Below are positions 1 through 10,715 of a stretch of DNA of 64,000 bases, one piece after another (position 1 is the first letter of the stretch; each line of letters begins with the position of its first letter). The stretch is taken from NCBI GenBank assembly GCA_018466975.1, contig CM031558.1:310001-374000 (forward strand). The letters run 5' to 3'. A program made the position numbers and the translations under genes. Source of the DNA: Sparassis latifolia. Lineage: Eukaryota > Basidiomycota > Agaricomycetes > Polyporales > Sparassidaceae. The notes under the pieces are model-generated. The model saw nothing but the letters and a program-made list of their open reading frames with translations. It did not search any database and was not told where the DNA came from.

Positions 1-1429
1 GTAATCCCTCGTGGACTGTTGACCAAAACCGTAGGGCTTCGAGCAATCTTGGTATACTGGCGGGATCAACGTGAATCCAGAACGGTAGTCGCGGAGGTTC
101 TTCGGATAGACGTCTGAATAAGTTTTGGATAGTGATCTGTAACCTGATGGAAACCGGTTCAGGGAGCATGGTTGGGTGACTGATCAGCGCAACACATACC
201 GATCATGGCAGTATTGAGGCATCACGACACCAACATAGGTATAGAAAATTGTCGCACAGACTTCAAGCAGGGTAGTCATTTGCACGTCTACATGATCTAC
301 CAAATACTCCAGCAACATCATGATGCACAGGTCTCGTGCCAATGCAGAAGGCTGGAAGTCTAAGAGAGTGAAATGCGCACGAAGTTTCTTTCGTTTTGTT
401 TTCGAGAGGGTCTTGGATGCACGGTGAAGGCCAATCAACGTAGCATATACATGACGTGCTAGAGGAGATATGAGCACGCATAAGCTACATACAAGACAAT
501 GCACACCATCACCGACTCCTCCGAATAGAAACGCGATATTCTGCAGGTCATCTCCTGTCATTTCATTCAAATGCAATGGGGAAGGATAGTCTGTGCCCCA
601 GTTGTCTGTCAAAGACATCAAACGATCTTGAACTATCTACATAATGGACCGTGAGTCTGCTGTACCTGCAGGAGGAATTACAAGAACAATGACGTACTGT
701 GAAGTATTCCAATGTTGTCTGCCTGATGATAGCATAAATTTGTCAGCAATGCGTCCGCGCAAAAGATATTCAAATTGACATACGTCATCCTCTTGAACAC
801 GGGAAGAATAGAAAGGTAGCGTCTGGAAGTGTCTCTTTCATGAGCATCATATTTCCCTTGTATCTCCATGAGCCTGAAGTTTTTCCAGAATTGTATGTTC
901 TCTAAGTTGTGACCAGAGTCTTCCAGGACCATATACTCCATCTGCGCGATAGTATGCGCATTGTCACGAAGAAAGGCGAGTGAGACGGTACCAGCGCGCA
1001 GGCCCTGACGAAGAGCCTTGCTTAAGCGCACAGAAAGTCTCATTCGAAGATCTGAGCTTTCCTCCGCAGGGAGAAGCTTCCATGTGCGGACAACGGCTTC
1101 GATGCATCCGAGATAGTCTCCAGCCTCATATAGTGCTGCACTCAAGTTCGACGGATAAATTGGATCATCTGGGCGAAGCTGTTCCGCCTGTGCAATTGCG
1201 AACCCATAAGTGCGTTGGAAGGAGTTAATCAATGGTTACCTTGATGTAGGTTTCAGCAGCCCTGCATGGATCACCGCATTCTCAGCAGGCAAGAAGACAC
1301 TATTAGCCTGAGATGGAGGTAAAGCTGAGAAGCTCACAGGGCAAAGCGACCGACTCTGAAATAAGCCTTCCCTTCATTCTTCAGCTGTACAGCGTCCGGC
1401 AGATCGTCCACCATTGGCTTCGTCGCCAT
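1..1429 (-). CDS. DUF4470 domain protein with TPR-like N-terminus, partial at left edge
   Basis: This minus-strand gene starts at the ATG at 1429 and runs off the left edge, so its C-terminus is missing. The first exons encode a TPR-like helical segment (VQLKNEGKAYFRVGRFAL, then a very short exon AAETYIK, then AEQLRPDDPIYPSNLSAAL). The DUF4470 core follows, with the signature GGVGD split by an intron from ARHVYATL and ending near FYTYVGVVMPQYCHDR. Another exon reaches the edge (LQITIQNLFRRLSEEPPRLP). It aligns exon for exon with the complete gene at 5104-8601. No frame break was found in the visible part. DUF4470 proteins are common in basidiomycetes and their role is not established. A MITE lies about 140 bp upstream. 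The start was chosen because the residues after it match the paralog's start. Confidence 0.85.
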
Positions 1430-1569
1430 GATGTGCACTCAGACAGATCAATATTGCAACGAGACGTCACGGTGCCGTCCGTCGACTGCGCGGTGCGCCA
1501 CGGGCCTCGAACGTGACTTAGCCTGTCACTCGCGTGACGGAACGCGACATTATGTTTTGCGCCAGTACT

Positions 1570-1944
1570 TACAGCACTTTGCATAATTGCGTGAAACTCG
1601 CGGATTTTTTCCCGCTATTTGGCCCGTGCAAACAAACCCATATAGAGAAGGTGGGGAGTTTGCCAGCCACCCGCGGCATTCAGGGCTCTCCTCGGCATTT
1701 GTCGTTTGGAGTCCGCAACACTTTTCAGCCTGTCCCAGGGCCTCTGAACATATCATATGTGGCATGCTCATTTTTCTTATCAGGTCTTTGCACGACAAAC
1801 GGTACTTTCGTTGCGAACTCTTGAGTGGGCAAGGGATCTCGTGACCGAGCTCGACCTGCCTCCTTCCGTTTATGGCTTTGTTTGCGCCAGCCAAATACTG
1901 AGATTTTTTTCCGCGAGTTTCACGCAATTATGCAAAGCGCCGTA
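1570..1944. mobile_element. MITE-like element with about 80-bp terminal inverted repeats and TA target duplication
   Basis: Positions 1572-1942 are bounded by long terminal inverted repeats. The left end begins CAGCACTTTGCATAATTGCG, and the reverse complement of the right end begins CGGCGCTTTGCATAATTGCG. Similarity extends inward for roughly 80 bp. A TA dinucleotide flanks each end (1570-1571 and 1943-1944), as expected for Tc1/mariner-type target duplication. The 371-bp body holds no transposase-like frame. It is therefore a non-autonomous element, sitting in the presumed promoter of the gene starting at 1429. I saw no second copy in this window. Confidence 0.85.
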
Positions 1945-2173
1945 GTTCCGAAGCTCAATTGCGACATTTCACATCAAGCACATGTTATACAGCATTTGGG
2001 ATTGATGCCAGTGCATCATGATACATTGATTTAGAGAATGCTTGCACTCTTCAGAGATATCATTGTCACACATCACGTGATCCCTTCTACACGCAAAACT
2101 GCAATAATTTATTGACATGTATCAGCGACTGATGGCAAGGCATACACAACAAACAAGTCTACCGAATGGTCAT

Positions 2174-4594
2174 TCACGCAGGTGAAAGACATTCCATGAA
2201 ACCGGCATACGTGATTGCCGCATTCCTCTCCTCCACCCTCCGCATAATGTCATCAAACAGGTTCTGCATCTGCTCCTTGTCACTCTCCTCCTCCGCCGAA
2301 GTATATTGGCTGCATATATAGACCAAGTTATTCCAGTGGAGATTGTTGACAACACTGAAGTAGCGACGGAGTTTCTTGACCGGCCCGTATGCAAGATGGC
2401 GGTACTCGGGATCAAGGTTCGCAAACGCCGCAAATGTGGGCTTTGGGACGAAACACCGCACAAAACCACGCAAGAACATAGAAGAACGACTCGAGGTCGT
2501 GACGATATCGATGCGCAGGCATCTTATCCTCCCACGACAGCAGATCTAAAGCCATGAACGGACGCGGTACCTCGGCTTCTTTTGATCATCCTCCTTGGAC
2601 TTGTCCCGACTCTGTGAAGGTCCAGCGGCAACGTTCTCCATCTCACCATCCTTGACCTGCTTACTCGACTCGCCAGCAGTCGGAGGGGCTTTGGATGCAT
2701 CTGCCGAGGGCCCGGAAGTATTATCCCAAGGGAGAGTTTGTATTTGCAAGAAGGTTTGTACATCTGTTGAATTGTTTTCCCCGCGATTCATGGATGCTAG
2801 AGATGACACCATAGATGTTGGCGCCCTCGCGGTAGAACATGATATTGTTCGCGCTAATACCGCGGTGCAGAATATTTGATATTTCCGAGACCCAATGGTG
2901 TACTGTTGCGCAATGAGTCAAAAACCAGGTGGATGACAGTAGAACACAGTGGGACTCACCGTGTACAACATCCGTGAACACCTTTATGAACTCCTCTGGA
3001 CTGTTCACCATATGCAGAGGCTGGTACTCCTTCATGGCTGGAGCGGCCGATTCTCGTAATCAGGAGAGCCTGGAAGCTCCGATAAGAAAACTCTGAGAAG
3101 ATCCAGGTCATCCATTGTGCGCAAAAGCCAACACTTCAAGTCTGGAATATGTTTGACATACTCTGGCTTCCGCCGTCGAAGCGCCACTCAAGCTGTTTGA
3201 ATGATCTTGCCTTCTTCTGTGCGACTGGTCTGTGCCCACGCCAATTTGGCAATGACAGCATCACGTCCGAACAGCTTGAGTGTCTCGCCTTTGGTTTTGA
3301 GAGGAACAATGGTCGTCCCTCTGCCAACGATACAGAAGTCGGGAAGTAGATGCCGCGTGCTGTTGATATCAATTAAGAACTGCTACCGTTCAGTAGTCTT
3401 CTTCTCCACTCCATCGCCCTCATAAGTTGCACCCAGCGGCACCTCAAATTGTGCAGTGGAAAAGCTGCTGAAGGTTGTCGAAGTGAACCTCACGAATGGG
3501 GAGATACCTGTGCAGGACAGGTCGGCCGAGGCCAACGCAGCGAGGACCAGGAAAGGATACTGCGGCTTCACAAAAAAGTCAAATGTGGTTGACATCGCAG
3601 TGCCCATCCGGTCGGAATACCATAGGTGAATGGTAAGACCATCCAGCGAGAAGCCAGACACAGTCGCGCACGCCGTGAGAGAACATGTGCAGCTGGTACT
3701 TTGTCATCTGCACCTCGTTGTTTGTCAGATATATCGACCGGTCTGACCGTTCTTGAGCCGACGTAGTACCGAACTTGTAAATGGACCGTGTGCGTTTCAT
3801 AGGTGGCTCGGCTACGTCGTCGTTAGTATTCTTAGGCATCTTTCGCTTGCGTGTTCGGATGGTAGATGTTGATTGGCTATCAGACTAAGTGAGATAAAAC
3901 CACTAATTAGTACAATTCAGACCGTCGTTGAACGAAACGTACCTCCCGCAGTTTAGACAGATTCACGGCGACAACATCATCTCTCACCCTAAACGCCAGT
4001 TTGGTAGGTCGCTTGACTTCTACGCAGGCTAGCGTCCAAAACCATAACTGTTTATTCACCTTCTTCACTGTACTCCAGGACATGTCGGGCTTGACGCGGC
4101 CAAACATACCGTCCACAAAACTCTCCTTCAGATTCATGAATTGAGCATGGATCGGACGGGGAAACTCCGGACGTGGGTTGTCCTTCCCCCCTTGCAGAAC
4201 ATCTGGGTGATAATATCGTGAAATATGTCGTTGAGGTCTTTATACGATTGCCTTTCCGAAGAGCAGTCACAGTAACTCTTGCAGAGCTTGCGAAAAAGGG
4301 TATACAATCCATTTGGCGTGGGTATCTGATCACGAGTGAAGTTCCAAACAGCCCAGTATAATCGTTGTTATATAGAAATCTAAGGTCGACGGGACGTGCA
4401 GGTTGCGAGGGCTTACCTGTTTGCAAGCGTTTGCGAGGCAGTGTGAATGGAGGCCGCTGAAACAGCTCGGCATCGGACAGTGCCCCACGTAGAGACATAT
4501 TCAAAGTGAACGGGTTTTCCAGGGCCTCCTCCTGGAGAACAGAGGATTGGTCACTTTCGACAGTACGAGATGAGTCGTCGCTCAGGTCCGTCAT
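2174..4594 (-). pseudogene. FunK1 fungal-type protein kinase pseudogene, several frameshifts
   Basis: Read from 4594 to 2174, this holds most segments of a FunK1 kinase in order, but no single frame joins them even with introns. Recognisable pieces are an acidic N-terminus, LYTLFRKLCKSYC, WFWTLACVEVKRPT, LTIHLWYSDRMG, the catalytic loop LHRGISANNIMF (HRD changed to HRG), PFMALDLL, HRYRHDLESFFYVLAWFC, and the C-terminal ITYAGFMECLSPA. Frame breaks lie at a run of six C at 4186-4191, near 3655-3662, near 2555-2565, and between the FFYVLAWFC and YRHLAYGP segments, where about 25 residues are also missing. The DWD/DFG-equivalent is not visible after the catalytic loop. The intact relative at 56526-59053 guides the alignment. 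A degraded copy is more likely than sequencing error because lesions are many. Confidence 0.8.
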
Positions 4595-5103
4595 GATAAC
4601 GTCCGATGCGAGACAGGCGGAGCGATGGTAGCGGAGGGTAGGATAGTCAATCCACGCAGGGAAAACCCTGCAAACCTGTAGTCCGATCTCATGTTTATCG
4701 ACTTCGCTGCGGCCGTTGTGTTGCGAGACCAACATCGTCAACGCACCTCGTCACATGACACGCGTCTGAGCCTGACTGACTTCTTCCCATCATATTCATC
4801 GCCATTCCTGGCCAGGAAATTTCCCTGGACACGAATTGGCCATGGCTCAGATCCTGAATCCGGTATATGTCAAGAAACTAGAAAAAGTTAGAGTTTCGGA
4901 TGCATTGCGTTTGGCCACAGGCGCGTTTGGTACGCGTGACAAACGCGTGGCACTGTGTCACACTGGCAACTGCTAGTCGCGTCCATTCAATTTCCAAAGT
5001 CAAGAAAATAGCTTGACTTGCCGGCGCCTCGAAAGCTCAACACCTCGTACTCTAGCCTTCCTCTTTTTCGTTGATAATCGACAAGTCCGACATTTGCAAG
5101 AGA
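4595..5103. other. Divergent intergenic region
   Basis: This lies between the start of the FunK1 pseudogene (minus) and the DUF4470 gene (plus). No reading frame here resembles a protein. It presumably holds the promoter of the plus-strand gene, but no specific element was identified. Confidence 0.4.
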
Positions 5104-8100
5104 ATGGCCGCTAAGAAGGCTGTCGTATTGAAAAACAGAGGGAATGACTTCTTCAAGAACGGTCGTCTGAGCGAGTAAGTGCAAACAGTCTTCGACTATT
5201 AATATGCCCGTCAGGATCTCATAGTTTTTGTTTCCAGAGCTGCTTCATTATATTCTGAGGTACAGTTCCCTCCAAAGTCGTCTCATACTCATGCCAACTT
5301 CATTACGGTACGTAGGCCGAGAAGCTGTCGCCTTCTGACCCTGTCTACCCGTCAAACCTGAGTGCAGCTCTTTATGAAGCCAGCAACTATCCTGAATGCA
5401 TAGATGCGATTATTCGCTCTTACAAGCTCATAAATTCTGGCTCAAACTCAGTTCTAGCGTCGAAGCTCTCGGCGCGACTCTGCAAGGCTTTATGTCATGG
5501 TCTCCGCAGCGGTGCAGTCTCGGACAAATTCATACGCGAACGTGCAGATGATATCTCTCAGCTTGAAACGGTTCTCTCTGGCTCTGCAGAGAGCGACCCG
5601 AAGAGCTCGCAAGTATGGCAGCTGTTTAGAGCCATCGAAAGCGAGTCGGGGGATCGTCGTCAGACCGGCAGCGATGCTTTGGGGAGGTTGTCTTGCCTGC
5701 CTGTTTTCAAGAAACCACCGTACGTGCCTTCCAATAGTCTACTGTATTCATTCATCTCAAAGGGACTGGCGATGGTGCGGTAGGAGCTTTTGGGTAGACT
5801 ATCACACGGTTAGCACTTTGTGCTCTCATCTTCGTTCTACTATTGAGTTATAGTGGGATTGTAGATTGGACAAGACTCGGTTATGTCAATGATTGACGAT
5901 GCTGGTCCCGAATGTCCGTCTCGTTTGGATCTGAGCAAAATGTCGGACGACGAACTAGGCGATATCGCGTTCATGTTTGGGGGAATTGGAGACGGCAAGT
6001 TCAAGGCTTTTTTACCGAACGTTTTCTAAACTGCTTTATCACGCAGCCCGTCACGTCTTTGGTACAATATATAGAGTGCAGAAAGTGTGCAAAGAACTCC
6101 CTCAGGATAAGCGCGACAAAGTCCACATGCATATGACCCTTCTGGATTTCCACCCCGGTGCACTAGCACGCGACCTCTGTGTGCTCATGCTGCTTCATGA
6201 TCTCGTCGAAGCTGAGGCGACTGATCCCATTGCTTTGGCCGAAATGAAAGCGACCCTCTTTTACACTTATGTCGGCATCGCAATGCCCGAATACTGCCAT
6301 GAACGGTACGGCAATCTTATTGTGTATTTGGTGACTTTTCGTTGATACTACTGCCAATTAGGCTCCAAAAGGTAATCAAAGACTTGCAATCACGTCTCTC
6401 AGAATGGCCTTCACGGTTCCCTTCGTGGATACATGTTGACACAGAAGCCGTCCCCGGTATCTTGGAAGCATTGAAGGTCTGGTCCACGATCGCTGATAAC
6501 ACAAATACTGCGCAAATGCTAGCTGCACACCACCCCATTTCCGCGGGCAAGTCCCCACTGGACTTTCTCGACGACCCAAAGATCTCCCCGGCTTACAAGC
6601 AGATGATAGAGAAAAACTTGGCAGATAAACGCCTCAAAGCGACCGAAGTGGTGAGGGCACTTCCGCCGGAGACACTCGAGAAGATGGGGTTGGTAGACCC
6701 AGGTCCTGACGCCACGCCTCGCCAAAAGAGACTTTACAAGGAATGCTTCCAGGGGGTTGTCGATTCAACGCTGGAGCTCGTGTTCTCTGGGACCGGCACT
6801 ATGTCTGTAGAGAAAATGTGGTATGACCAGAATAAGGTTTTTCTGCCACCGCCTGAGCTGTGGTCCCGCCATCCTGGTTTCGAGGATTTTGCTGCATTCA
6901 AGAACCAGTTGAAAAAGGCTAAGCCATCCATGGCTAAGAGTGTATGTAAATCGATCCTTTTTCAATTTTATACCGCTAAGATATCCGAAACACAGTGGAA
7001 GAAGCATATTGAACAGACTTGGAAGCCCAATCCAACTCTCTACGTGCGTCTGGTCTGTTCTAATACCTTGTCACCAACTGATGTATGTGGACACAGGATT
7101 ACCGCCATCCCGGTCGCGAGCCTTTTCTCGGATTTAATCCCTGGAATACCCCCGGCTGCATCGATAAATTCAATGTGCGGTTTGGGTTCAACACGATTTC
7201 TCCGCATACTATCTATGCTGATGCGCCGACGTACACCCATCTGGCGGACTTCTTCGGCGCCGTCGCGGACAGCCTGAAGATCCTGAAGGGACAGCTTAAG
7301 CTGGAGTTGTTGTTTGCTGAACTGACTCAGGAGTCCGTCAAGATGAGGTTCAATAGTGACCACACACGCTCTCCTGAATTTCCTCGGACATTTACGAGAT
7401 CATATGTCAGCAACGTCCTGTGAGCTTTCGTTCACTATTTTGTTCTTGTGCATGCCCCTTGACGGGTGAACAGGGACTATACGCACGGGACGATTAACAT
7501 GTTGCTGTACTCATTGCCACTAGTTCGCTGTGGGCGCGAATCGGTTGTATCGGCTCATTCGCTCCTGAACACTGGTATCTGGCGAGACGATGAGGAGTTC
7601 ATCTACACGTAGGTTCCTCTGTCCATCGACCTGTTGGTGGTGCTCACAGTTCCCCAGGTATACGCTTCTCCGTTCAACCGACATACCTCGATACTTTGGT
7701 TGTCGTCTGATCAGTAAGGAAGCTGTTCACCGTCTTGTCGTTCTGGGCAACAAACCTCTTCCCCGGCCGCTCTCTGAACTGGCTACGCGAGAGGAGCTCG
7801 TCGTTTGGCTCACACGGACCTTGATCTACACTGTCATTCCCGGGACCAGTGGCCTCGGATACTTCAGAGCCAAGATGCCGAACAACCTTATCCCATTCTT
7901 CACCCTTCTTGTGCACCTCCACAGTGTTGGCTACCCTGCACACTGGCTCTCCGAGTTCTTGCAGTGTATCCTCGACGACGATCTGACGACAGACATCGCG
8001 CCGTACCTAGACAAGTGGCCCATCCCCGTGTCGGATATCAACCGTCGTGTGCCAAAGCGGAAGATCCGGCTGGATATACTGCATGCTGAGTTCGAAAACG

Positions 8101-8601
8101 TGCTTGCATTGTCCCACCGCGGGTTCCCCTTCGCAATCTCTCTGCCGGCAGATTTCGCCACCTCTCACAAGGAGGTTGGAGTTTTCGAGGCCTCTGTGCG
8201 CTCGTCCTCTCCTATGCTCTCGTCACCATCCAGCTCGATCCCTCCGTTCGACCCAGCTGTATACCTCCTCTTCTATAAACCTGCGCCAAACTTGACAGCT
8301 TCCGCTGTGGTTACTGCTCTGCCCTCCATCCTGGATGGTAAGATGGAGCCGCCCCCTGGCGAGATCTATATTCTGACCGCGCAGGAGACGTTTGATCTGG
8401 ATTCCAGAAAGGTCTCATGGATCTTGAGTAAGAGGCGAGCGCGCAAGATGAAGAGGGAGGGGTGGGTTATGGTCGCATATCGTACAGACTGCAAGGAGCC
8501 GAGTAAGCTTGCGTCGGTCTGGTTTTCCAACAAATTCACTCACAATTGCTGCAGTGACTCATCCAGTACTAGCTTCGCAATGGGAGGACACGTCCTTCTG
8601 A
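5104..8601 (+). CDS. DUF4470 domain protein with TPR-like N-terminus, complete
   Basis: Multi-exon gene starting at the ATG at 5104 (MAAKKAVVLKNRGNDFFK). A TPR-like N-terminal region (SDPVYPSNLSAALYEASNYP) is followed by the DUF4470 core: LGDIAFMFGGIGD, then ARHVFGTIYRVQKV, through FYTYVGIAMPEYCHER. A long C-terminal region follows (about 6360-8600, including SEWPSRFPSWIHVD and WHIR-free conserved blocks such as YFGCRLISKEAVHRL). The intron that splits GGIGD from ARHVF runs 5995-6046 and starts with GCAAGT, so it is a GC-AG intron; the paralog at 1429 has GT there. The last exon ends in TGA at 8599-8601 after a short intron. All segments join without a frame break. Function is unknown; duplication with the left-edge gene is clear. 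Confidence 0.85.
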
Positions 8602-8972
8602 AACGTCAGATTCATGTTTGGCTCATTGGACCCGTGAATCGAGCACCTGTGATACCTCGCTTCTTCTATTTGTCGAGCTGCCAGTGCGAGCTGCATCCCT
8701 TTGATGACACAGGGTTCTTGCCTTCTTTTGAATGTAAATGTTTTTGTTCAACCCTTGGAGAGTTCAGTGCTTCGCAAATCACATATCTCCGAGTCAATAA
8801 CGGAGTCAATTATATTATACAAATGCAGAAAAGTATTGATACATCGTGTGAGTTGTGACGACATTACGTAGTATCAGCTACAGATGATAATTTTTACAAC
8901 GGGGTATTCAACCTAACTGGGTATGAGGGCGAATCAATGACGAAGATTATAAGTTAAGTTTGGAATACCAAT
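8602..8972. other. Convergent 3' intergenic region
   Basis: Short region between the ends of two convergent genes. No coding potential or repeat was recognised. Confidence 0.4.
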
Positions 8973-10470
8973 TCATGGCGTGAATGAGGCGAGGGCATTG
9001 GCCAATATCTCTTTCTTCCTTTCATCCCTCTTCTTCTTTTCCTCTACTAAGTTGCCTCTAGCCCATTCTGGCGTCCGCGTCGGTGTACCATGCAGGATGA
9101 CATCCGCGTACTCGAACAGCCGACAAGGGATTGCCAATAAGGGAGGGAGGCGGCCACATGCAGCAGCCCTGTCCCGTAGACTGTCGAACTCTGTGCATGG
9201 AAGGTACCTTGGGGCTACAGATCCATTGTTGGCGACAGACCCCTTGTTGTCCTCCACGTCACTCTCGTACCCGGAGTCATCCGAGCAAACACTGTCCATC
9301 TCTTCCCACCGGTGGCTGCAGATATGCTGCATGCAGGATGCCGCCGAGGCCTCACTAACTGCAGCCTCGCATACGGAGGCCTGGCCAAATATTTTGATCC
9401 TGAACCAAAGAAGAATGTCAGATATCCACAGATGTGTTCTAATTAGAGCAACTCACATGGTTTTGACTCGAGTCCTGCATGCCTTCTTCCACAGCGAGCA
9501 ATTATCTCGTTTCCAGTGTTTTTGTTGTGTGGGACTTTCACTTGTCACCTGTTCCACTTCTGGGGAAGCCAGCGGAGATGGCTGTATGTCTTCACAGGCA
9601 TCCGAAAGGAAATCTTCCTCCGCATATTGCACGTCCGCGCAGGCATCCCAAAAAAAATCTTCCACCTCCGAGGATTGCACATCCTCACAGGCCTCCCGAA
9701 GAAACTCCTCGACCTCCGAGGATTGCACATCCTCACAAGCATCCTGAAAAAATGCTTCTACCTCCGGAAATTGGTCGTCCTCACACTCATCCATAAGATC
9801 GTCCAGCTCCAAAGGTATTGAGCTTGGATATTCTTCTATGGGGAGCTCGGTAGGTGGAAGGTGCGTCGATTCCATGGCGTATGCTCCCGGGAAGTCTCGT
9901 GCTAGGCCTTCACGCATGTGCCGCTTACCGTATATCTCTAGCGGCACATAATCTGAAAACAAGGTATTAGTTAATGTTACGAGAATGTCCGGTGGTGAAG
10001 ATACAGACCTTGTGTCGCGGCCATTGGATGCTCAGCGTTCATCGGTGGCCACACGCACTTGCCCACCTGGGTAGCGTCTTGTGTTGACGCTGACGCGTCG
10101 CTTGACCTCGCAATGATTCTCGAGGATACCTCAAAGTAAGGTGTCAGGTCTGCGGCTGTCAGGTCTGCGGCCACAAATAATGATAAGTAACGTACAACGT
10201 CAACAAGCGTCGGGATGAAGATATACCTTTGACTTCTTGTTCGACCTTTTGCCTCTTCTGAGCGGCCTGCTCATATTCCCAGTGGTCGTCCAACACCGCC
10301 TTCCGCTTGCACCCAGTAACGGCTTTGGAATCGTATCCCGGGATGGCAGTGGACGTTGTGGCCACGCCAAACAACGAGCGTGGAGTTGATGCGATGCTTT
10401 TAATTGAGGTCTTCGCGGGGGAATGATGGAAACGGAACCTGGAGGAGTGCACAGGCAGTGTCACTGTCAT
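8973..10470 (-). CDS. Acidic protein of unrecognised family with tandem repeats (copy 1)
   Basis: I do not recognise the family. Four exons give a protein from the ATG at 10470 (MTVTLPVHSSRF) to the stop at 8973. In order it has a Ser/Thr-rich start with ASTPRSLFGVAT; a basic stretch (CKRKAV...QKRQKVE) that could be a bipartite nuclear signal; a conserved exon ending near STQDATQ; then YVPLEIYGKR and four tandem acidic repeats of about 16 residues. The C-terminal exon has IFGQASVCEAA, ICSHRWEEMD and RLPPLLAIP...LFEYADVILHGT. The same blocks, in the same exon order, occur in the plus-strand gene at 44490-45982, which argues that both are real genes. The copy-2 match favours 10470 over the upstream ATG at 10503. 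Nuclear location is inference. Confidence 0.75.
9582..9779 (-). repeat. Four tandem 48-bp coding repeats
   Basis: Inside the acidic gene, about four consecutive units encode versions of EVE-x-FF-x-DACEDVQ: PEVEAFFQDACEDVQ, SEVEEFLREACEDVQ, SEVEDFFWDACADVQ and a shorter AEEDFLSDACEDIQ. The two central units are nearly identical at DNA level. The paralog at 44490 has one such unit (DEVEQFFLDACEES). Confidence 0.85.
10143..10172 (-). repeat. 15-bp tandem duplication spanning a splice acceptor
   Basis: Two copies of GTCAGGTCTGCGGC(T/C) lie side by side at 10143-10157 and 10158-10172. On the minus strand each copy carries a GCCGCAG acceptor followed by ACCTGACA, so the acceptor of intron 1 of the acidic gene is duplicated. 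Use of either acceptor keeps frame and changes the protein by five residues (ADLTA). Confidence 0.8.
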
Positions 10471-10675
10471 GTTGGGGGTAATGTGGCTCGCGACGAGGGG
10501 CATTCCACTAGACAGTGTCCTCTTTCTGGTATGCTATTGCCTGAAGCGGCGTAAGGCCGGTCGGATATTGGCTTGGAGGAAAAGGGCGACCGAGGTTTAT
10601 TGTACAAGGAGTACAGATATGTAAGGCGAGACAGTGATAATGGCGGTAGTTGCGGTGAAAGGTTGATATCAGCGC

Positions 10676-10715
10676 ACTAAAGCGTTGTGGCCATTCTATT
10701 CGCCCATGTCACGTG
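10676..10715 (-). promoter_or_regulatory. Conserved upstream block shared by the two acidic-family genes
   Basis: Read on the minus strand this contains ACACGTGACATG followed by AATGGCCACAACGCTTTAG. Nearly the same words occur at 44251-44294 upstream of the paralog (CACGTGACATGTGCG, AATGGCCACAACTCTTCAG). The block sits about 210-245 bp upstream of each ATG. CACGTG is the E-box core bound by bHLH factors; which factor binds here is unknown. Confidence 0.6.

Noticed and set aside
1587..1844. Overlapping frames on both strands that begin with the same six residues (MRETRG)
   Set aside because: The match is produced by the inverted repeats of the MITE, not by genes.
8980..9747. 255-residue plus-strand frame
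   Set aside because: It lies antisense to the acidic-family gene and mirrors its repeats; the minus-strand model has a paralog with the same exon order.
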